From: Branchinecta lynchi
Taxonomy: Eukaryota; Arthropoda; Branchiopoda; Anostraca; Branchinectidae
Length of the DNA: 64,000 nucleotides
Direction of reading: 5' to 3'
Assembly: GCA_023053575.1 (NCBI GenBank)
Contig: JAKZAP010000021.1
Location: forward strand, 20,274,212-20,338,211
Below the pieces are notes generated by a model. That model had not been told where the DNA came from and made no database searches. It saw only the letters and a program-made list of their open reading frames with translations. Shown piece by piece: positions 53,501 through 62,500 of this stretch; position 1 is the stretch's first letter; each line of letters begins with the position of its first letter. Both the position numbers and the translations under genes were made by a program.

Positions 53501-56500
53501 ACTCGTTGCGGTCAAAAGATGTTCCTGAAAACATACAATGTCAAACTTACTGCACAGTTCGTCAATGGTCAGGTCCTTGTTTTTCGTCCCATTAATATTG
53601 AAGGACACGACAGATACTGATTCAGACATTAATTTGTTTTCGGTAGCTTACGACTGACAATTGCTTTCAATTTTGGGCAAGTGAGGCTAAACGAAACATG
53701 ATCGCCTCCACAGTTTGCACACTGAGGAGACAAATTGCAAGGCGAGTCTCTATCTGAGACATGAGGACCGGCACAGCGCGCATATTTTGGTGTAACACTG
53801 GAACAAGACGACTGGAGATGGTCAGGGGATCGGCAATTGTTACAGCACCGGGGAATCGCCTTGAACTCATAAACACTTAGGATTTCGTATCCTACTTTGA
53901 GACCATATCTGAATGCTTCGGATCTTGATGCTGCGTCGGAGAATTCGAGTTTTACTGCCAGGGATTTCCCTAGCCTAGAAGCGCCAGAGACACCAGGGCA
54001 AGACATCAGGTGGGACAATTCAAAATCAGGCGTAATTCCCTTGAGGAGTCCGTAAAACTTCTTGGTTAGAACTTTCGCAGAAGAGCCTGTAATCGCACCA
54101 GTTATCGACAAGCGGAAATCCTCAGCAACTGACTTGTCTATATTGATAATCAGTTTGTCACGTACAGGGCGAATGCTAGTGACTGATTCGTGTCCATCAA
54201 TCTGGTCTATCATAACTTTTCGTTTTATTGGGTCCGAGAGGGTAGAGGGAAGGTTCGACACAATAATAGTAGCGTGTGAATCAGGAATTGCAGGTTTCGG
54301 CAATTGGGGGTAATTCAAATCATAGGCGTCCAGCTTAGTGGCAACAACCTTGAGTAGTTGTTCCACACGATTCACCTTGCTTGACAGCCTAGAATAAGCG
54401 ACTGCGGGCAAAACCGGAACCTCGGTTGGAGACTTGATAACGTAGATCGGAGTTGATACCTCCTCAGATTCCAGTTTCTTAAGAAAATCAAGAATGTCTT
54501 TCACATGATTCACAGGTGCTTTCGCACCGATGCGCCGGGGACAATTATCATTGGGCGCAACCTTCGCCCAAAATACGTTTTTCGCATCAGCGATATCACC
54601 GCATTCAAAAAAGTCTGTTGCGTGCTTAACAATAATATCGTCTTCAATTCCTTCTTCCCAGTTATTCTGCAAAAAGTTCATTACCGGGCAATGCACGAAC
54701 TCCCTATTCTCCATTATCCTTTGCTAGGAAAAACCAGTCAAACTGGTCAGAGCGCACGTAATTCACCAGAGGTCTGATCAGTTCGAGTGACTGAAATGAA
54801 CTGAGTGTCTAAGATTAAGTAAACATATTTTTTTTCAGCTCTGAATGCGAGATGAGGCGAATTACATGTGGTCAGGCTGTTGTCTCTGTTACTTTAGAAC
54901 ACTGTCCAATGACACGTGATTGCAACAAGACATGTGAGCCAACCATCTTATCCGTCTGCGGATCAGACGGACGGATTTATCGAAATACGTGTGAAATGAG
55001 ATCACGGAATTGCGGGTAAGTTTGTATGTTTAAGCACAACTCTTAATAGAGATGATCTTTCACAATGAAATGGCTGAGAAATATCGTTTTACCCTTACTT
55101 TCCACATGAAATCAGCGATTTTCTTGCTATCTCTCGTCTTCTCTATTCAGCCTTCCCGCTCCCCGACGGGGCGGTTGGACGCAAAATATCTGAAAACTGA
55201 ACGCGCCGTGGTTAAAAAGCGGGAAAACCAAGCAAAGCAAAAGAAGTCCTAAACGAAAGATAGACGATGTTCTACCATGTCTTTCAGAAATAAAAACAAC
55301 CCTTTGAAGCTCTTCCCGTCCGTATGTATGTAGGAGTCCTCGGTGGACCTTCAGCTTATTGCGAAGTTCGCATTGCGTGACTAGCGAAAACCCGAAACAC
55401 ACAAACTTTGTTGGTCGCTGAAACACACTTTGGTCTTAACAAATGACCGCGAAAACACTGTTTTTTCGAGTCACAATCGATTTACAAACACTTCGATGAA
55501 GCGTAGAAAATCGCCTTAAGTTAAAACTGCAGCAGAAGTTTGCTCAAGTCGAGATAGAAAGCGCTTCTTCTCGAAGAGAGTAATTCCCTTTCCACAGATG
55601 TATATTTTTCATTTAAAGCCAACTCCTACTAGAAATGATCTTTTCACTATGAAACGGATCAGAAAATAACTTTCTCGAAAATACCATTACTTTCCATCTG
55701 AACTCAGTGATTTTCTTGTTAGCGCTTGACGACTCTGCACAGCCTTCTTGCTCTCCGACGCGGCGGCTGGGCGCAAAACATTTGAAAACTGATCGCGCCG
55801 AGGATACAAATTATGAAAACTAAGCAAGTAAAGTTGTTCAAAAAATAAAAGATTCTCATATCCTTGTATGTGAAAGAGCTGTCAGCGGACGTGGAAGATT
55901 CTGTACACTCTGCGTTGCGTAACGGGCAAACCGGCAAAACTCGGCACGGCCGAAAAGGCACTAGAGATTCGTAGGCACAAAAGGAAACAAGGGAGAAAGA
56001 TGAGGATTTCAGAAGATTATAATTCCATAAGCGAGCTACGCATATTATAAAAGGCAGAATAAGCAAGGTCACCGAGTCGAGGGAGGAGTTGTGGCCACTG
56101 AACACTTTAATTCGTTTCTGGGTCGATTTGTCACCCGGAGTTCAGTCGATAGTCGAAAAGTAAAACCTCCCTGCCTAGCCCAAAATTTGTCCCTGGGTTT
56201 AAGATGCCCTTTAAGATGATTGGTGGGCTCCTAAGCTGAGTCGACAACCCGAAATTAACCATATTCGTGAACGCAGGCTACTCATGGGGATTCTACATCA
56301 TTATTGCTTGCAAGTGGAATCTAAAGATCCGCCTAGCCGAACACAGATGCTTAGGCACGTACCTAGGCATACGTTCACTCCCAAGCTTTTTTTCGAGGAT
56401 TTTGGTACTCAAATGCAGCAACCCTGTTTGAAAGGTAGACCATTAAAGGACCTGTCTTACCGATAATACTAACGCAACTTACTTCCACAATCGTCCATAT

Positions 56501-59500
56501 ATTTCTAAACCCAGAGACCCCGATTTCGTACGGTACATGCTAACTCGTCTAACAAAACCACTGTGATGCGGTGTTTTGCTACCTTCGATGTGTTTCAGGC
56601 TGTCGATGGTTGTCTGCGAGAATTTTTTCCATCAGAAAAAAACAGTTATATAAATTGTTTCCCTGTTTTCGCTGTAAGTCAACGGGTCTCGGAAAAGGCT
56701 TAAAACAGCCAAAACCGTGGGTTATTTGTTGGAAGCACAACTTGATTTTAATAAAAAAAACATATTTTTCGCATGCAAACCATTTAAGGTTCGCGTAGCG
56801 CAGGTGAAAATCTCCTGATACTCTGCCCTCGGCCGGGAGTGTGATGCGTGGTTGGGGGCGAATCATCCGACGCTTCCCGTGCTTTTCCCTGCAATTCTCT
56901 AGGTACCCATTTGAAGATGGGTGGACTTTTGGGTGTCTTACGGGGAAACGCCATTAACCCTCGCCCCAAACCAAACGGTAGGCACCGCCGAGACTCGAAC
57001 AAGCGACCCTTCGCTTCGGAGTCCGAGGACTCGCTTGGGAGTCCATTTTAGGCATTCAGATATTTTTAAAATACTGTAAAGAGTAAAAATACTGCGAGGG
57101 GTCCTTAAAGCTCGTTGGTAACTTCAAGTTGTGACACCGAAAACCTGGCATCTGTGTTTGTTTGAACACAGAAATTCGTTTCTGGACCGACATGCAGCCC
57201 GATGCTTTTTCATTGGTTAATGAGGAAGCGTGTACATAAACATGTTCGGATGCCTTGTAATCTGTGCAGCTTGAACAAAGCTCTCTGAGACTAGGGGATA
57301 AAGAGCCTGTGTGTGAGGTAATAGGATACAGCCTTATCGAATTAACGGGCTAATTAGTCCGAAGGATGGTTTGAATAGCTTATGACCCTAGATGGGGTGA
57401 AATAAATATGATTCATCGTGGCCTTGATGCTTTAAGAAAATCTTCACTAACCTCTTCTCTTGTCAGAGGCCGAGAGAAGAATGAACTGGAATCTACTCTG
57501 CGACGGTTACCCAGCTGCAAATATGAAGGTCCAGTCAGAATAGGGAGTTCGCGAAAGATTAAATTTGTCGATGGATTTTGACAAGTTTGGTCTGATATTT
57601 CGCTGCTCTTTTCTGGTTTTCGTTTGCCTTAGGTGGTGAAAAGCTGGAAGTTCGAATTTTAAGCACTGTAGCGGTAATGAGCCACTGGCAAAGTTCGTGT
57701 TAGAGCTTGGAGATCCACCTCGAAATCACGGGCAAATGATTGTCTTATCCTACGTGTCGACCATCAGAAGAAAATGTGAACCTGTTTCTGCTTATCTTCT
57801 CGGCTTTCTCTGTACCAGGTAGTTGTCTGTCTATTGTCTATGGAGCTGTCGGCTCAATGATATGGAGAAAGTCAAGTGGCTGTCTGTTATTGGTTCATTG
57901 GAATTAACCTAGTTAGACCAAGCCTGTGGAGACTTTGAAAGACCCCTCGCACTATTTACTCTTCAGCTGTCAGTATTTTAAGATATACGAATACTTTAAA
58001 ACTAGGCTGTGCTTTCAACAAATAACCCACGGTTTTGACTGTTTCAAGCCTTTTACGAGACCCGTTGACTTATAACGAAAACAGGCAAATAATTTAAATA
58101 ACAGGTTTTTCTGATGGAAAAACTTCTCGCAGACAACCGTCGACTGCGTGATATACATCGAAGGTACCAAAACGCGGCAAGTGAGAAAATCAGCGTGGTT
58201 TTGTTCGAGGGGTTAGAATGTAACGTACGAAATTGGGGTCTCCAGGTTGAGAAATATATGGAGTGGTTATGGAAGTAGGTTTCGTTAGTATTATAGGTTT
58301 ATATTGTTTGACAGTATTTGGTTACATTACTGGGCATTCTTACCGGGTCCGTCGAACCCAAGCAAGTCATGGGCCAGCTTTATCCTTAAAGTCCGTGTCA
58401 AAACCTGGACATCGTGGACCTAGTCCAAAATCTTCAGCTTCTTCTTGGCACAAAACTACCCACTCCTGTGGGTCGCCAAAAAGACTAGCCAAGATTTCAG
58501 ACTTGAATCCTTGCTTTTCCTTCATAGCAATCAATTTCGAGCAATCAATAACAGAAATAAAAATGAGAAGGTTGATATCTCAGGTTGAGGTTCAGGGTCC
58601 GGTTCTTTTATTTCAAAAATATTTCGTGACAATATATTTTGATCATTGGGATTCGAACACACCATTTTAAAAACTGACTATATGTCTATAGTATAAATGA
58701 GTCGTTCCTCCGTAAATACGCACAAATTAAACAATTATGTATTGCTTATAGTGTTAAATGAAAATTGTGTGATGCTCATGGGAAAAACTTAAGAATCCTG
58801 TCTATGAGAAACTAGCCACCTGCGAGTAGCAACGTGAAGGAATTGAATGTATGTGAGATTTTTTCAGCATTTAGGGTACATTCATAGAAGGAACAGGTTG
58901 CTGGTATCATGCTTATCGGTATATCTGTAGCTTATCCTTCATCAACGTGTCATAGATTATGAAAAAACTGCATGTGCAATCTCTTCATTGAAATTGTTAT
59001 GTCAATTCCTCTAACCCCCTTGTTTATCGCATGCCACTATATTCACGATGCCGTGATTCTTAAATTCCTTCAACCATCCTGGCCGTTTAGCTATCGGATA
59101 AACAGTAATAATAATTATAAAAATACAACAAAATTAGTATATATTTGTTGGTGTGAGATGAGTGAGAAGTGTGATGGCATCCGTTTCTTTTGGGTTTGTT
59201 TGTTTATCCCATTTGTCGCCCGGCTTTCGAGCCAGTCTCCCTGCTGGGGACGTTATGTAAATTTTGTTAATATATATATTCGAACAATAAAAGAACTTGA
59301 ACATGCTAAAGAAACATCTGTGAATGTTTAGCAATGGCATAGCCTATCATATTTTGTCAGTTTCAGATATCAGCTAGTAAACAGTTAATCCTTATTAATA
59401 TTTTGAATGTCTCCTTTTATTTTCAATTCCTGTCTTGCTGGAATGGTGCTGACGTTAAACCGACATTCAAACATCCGGACATTTTCACTTTCGATTCTTT

Positions 59501-62500
59501 GCCGCTCACAGTTGTCAACTTTTGCCCAGGGTTGCCACATGTCGCACGATATCGTGTAAATTGTCACTCTATTTTGTTTTTGTCACTCTTGTTCTACGTA
59601 GGACATAAAAATCACTATTTCCGACTTGGTGATTCCGACCAGAAGTGACTATTCCAAGTCTTTTCGTGATAATAAAATTAAGATGTGTCATTTTTGCAGA
59701 GATGATTCCGACTAAAAGTGACCATTTCAGTTTTTTTCATGAGATAAAATATTCACTCACAGTTCAATCTCTGTTTTGTGCCAAAAGTCGCTCGATGTGG
59801 CAACCCTGCTTCTGTCTAGGGCCCCAAATACTGGCAGAGACCGGAGGTTCATTATTAGGTTAATTGGTTACAATTTAGTTTCTTGTTTCTTATGGTGGTA
59901 TGTATTTCCTGATAACACTTTTTCCTTTTTTGTAAGTCTTTCTCTTTATGAGTGTATGATGGGTTAAAAAATAAATTATTAATTAATTTATTATAAGGTG
60001 GTAAATGTAAAAAATAGTTGCCACTTGCTTATTTCATTTCCCGAGTCTGCTCTGCTATTTTCTAAAGTCAAAGTACGTATTTTCTAAAGTGAAATAAAGA
60101 AAAAGATAACAGTAAAGTTTGTTTCTGCTAAATTACAAAAAAGAGGGCCCCTATTTTGTTAACTCACTAGGTGCTCGTCGAAAATCGTCGAAAACAACGC
60201 GTCCCAAGCACCGGGAAATCACGGTTCATTAACCCATTTCCTAAGTCTTCCATCCCAGTACATCCAAGTTTCAGTAAAAGGATCCACCTTTCTGTCTGGT
60301 CACAGTGTTCCCACAAAACATAACAATATGTCCTCCAGCTGCACTTCTTGTCCCTGTCGGCATTTCTTTGTTCCCTCCTTGACCAGTGCAGAAGGGAATT
60401 CCATAAGGAAATTTCTGAAATTCCTCAAGCATGCATGGAATGCCATCCACTTCATATGTTCGCGACATAATACTGGCCTATATTACCCGGTCAAGACATT
60501 GCTGACATCTTAAGTTGAATCATAGCATCTGAAAAGAACCAGGAAACATGAGGAAAGAGGAAAAGATCGGAGTCTGGGTCTGGGCTGATGGCGAAGAATT
60601 CAGAAAAAGAGAAAAGATTGTTTGGTACAACTAGCCTTTTTTCTTTTTTTATCTTGGTATTCGCCTCCCTGTTGAAATCTGAGTGGAATAATCGTGCTTG
60701 TTTATTTGTCACCCGTCCTTTGAGTAAAGAAAAAGGACAAAGGACAAAGGGAAAAATCAAAATTTCACGTAGCGAACGAATTGACCATTGAAAACTGAAA
60801 CATCTGTCATCATCAATTGAATATATTTACATGTATACTTGAACTTCGTGAATTTTGTACCATGGGCGGGACTGAATTTTTGATGAGAGTAGAAAAAGCA
60901 AGTACAGGATCATGTGTTTAATACATTAAATTTCTGGCCCAGGGGGGAGTCGAAGTAGGTATGGTTTAGTATTGAGGTGGGTTCCGCGACCCCTACTCCA
61001 TTAGCCTACCTTCTTTTTAAAATCCCAAACCAAGGATACCGATCGAACTTACCACTGTAATGACGCGAGAGGCATAGCCGAGACAGTTTTTGTGCGGGTG
61101 CGGTTGTTGGGTTGGCAGGGTAAAGTAGACGTATGCTTTTTTGAACGTTAGTTAACTTTGTACAGTGCCATTTTCGTCCACTTACTGGGAAAAAAGTAAG
61201 CCAAATTAGCTAATTGAGCGCTCCTAATAACACCTGGATGTGCGTACTGTGTCTTTGTTTTGCTATTTAGCCCAAAACCTCATGGTTGGGAGTTAAAGCA
61301 CAACTCGCACTATTTACTGTTTATGTTCCAATGTTGATAACTATCTAAATACTGTAAGACTAAGCTCCACTTGAAATAAATTATCCACGGCTTTGGCTGT
61401 TTTAAGCCTTTTCCATCCCGATGAAAAATTTGAAGCCTGCATAGTTGTATGATAGTTGTACGGAAAAGTTGCATGTACTGATATGTAATAGTACAGAGTA
61501 CTATCATTTAATGTGCCTTAGATTGGGCCAATCTTAGGCAGTAGTACCCAGTAGCATCATGTCTTGCTAATAGTAGCATGCAGTAGAATGCAGTAACACG
61601 GTAGCCTTGACATCAATTCTTACTGCATGCTACTTTTTCGTACAACTTCATACTACTATTTTGAGCTAAATTTTTCATCGGGATGCCCCATCAACTTCTA
61701 GCGAAAACTTGGCAAGATTTGGAAAACCAGTTCACTCGTTGGGAGCATAATGCACATGGAAACTAGTGAATCCTGGCAAGTGCAAAGATTAGTGAGGTCT
61801 CGTTAGCTGGCTTAGAATGTAAGATGAACTTTGAGTCTCCTGGTGTAAGATTTAATTACAGTTACGGAAGTATCTAGCATTGGTGTTATTGCTACGACGG
61901 GTCCTTTAACTAACGTTCAAAGAAGCTCACCTCTACTGTAGATGTGGAAACTTGTTCAGAGTTTCCTTTTTCAAATTTAGTAATTAAGGCGGCTTCACTC
62001 TGACTTAAGACCCCTTTCACACTGGAGTACTTAGGTCTCTTAAGTGTACTATATGCGTGTAAAGTCGCGCTTAACGTAAGAATCTCGCTTAATTTTAGCA
62101 TTTTTCAAAGTTGAAGATTTTTCACCTTTCTACACTCAAAGTTAAGTGCACTTAAGGAAGAGAGGAGAAAAGTTGTCGAAAAACAAAATTCAAGACGGAT
62201 TTTGAGGAAACAATTATACGTTTTGTACGTGAAAGAACTTTCCTCTACAATACAAGACTGCCAGATTATAAAAATCGGCAGGTGAAAACCAATGCTTGGG
62301 AATCACTAGCCAACAAATTGTCTGTAGAAGGTGCAGGGGCGGATCCAGAGGGGGGGCGAGGGGGGCGATCGCCCCCCCTAGACGGGCTGTAATTTTTTGT
62401 TTTGTTTTACTGCACTTACGGAAGTCTGCATTAACGCATGTTCTAACTACTGTAACTAGACTCTAAAATCTTTTTACATGTGGAGCCAGGAGCTTGAATT

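Larger units (their letters stand above)
50840..54790 (-). mobile_element. Nearly full-length LINE (APE-type non-LTR retrotransposon)
   Basis: In minus orientation: 5' leader, ORF1 (54714-53629), ORF2 with apurinic-type endonuclease and reverse transcriptase (53629 to about 51010), a short 3' untranslated region and an AATAAATATTATTATATTAT tail ending near 50845. ORF1 stop and ORF2 start share position 53629 (TAATG-type junction). ORF2 carries three frameshifts, so the copy is dead but young. Target duplications could not be fixed. The 5' end sits within 50-100 bp of the exon 8 acceptor of the Kazal gene and in antisense orientation. Confidence 0.88.

Noticed and set aside
58263..58670. 135-codon + strand frame as a small gene
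   Set aside because: It begins inside a MITE copy and has no family likeness or splice context.
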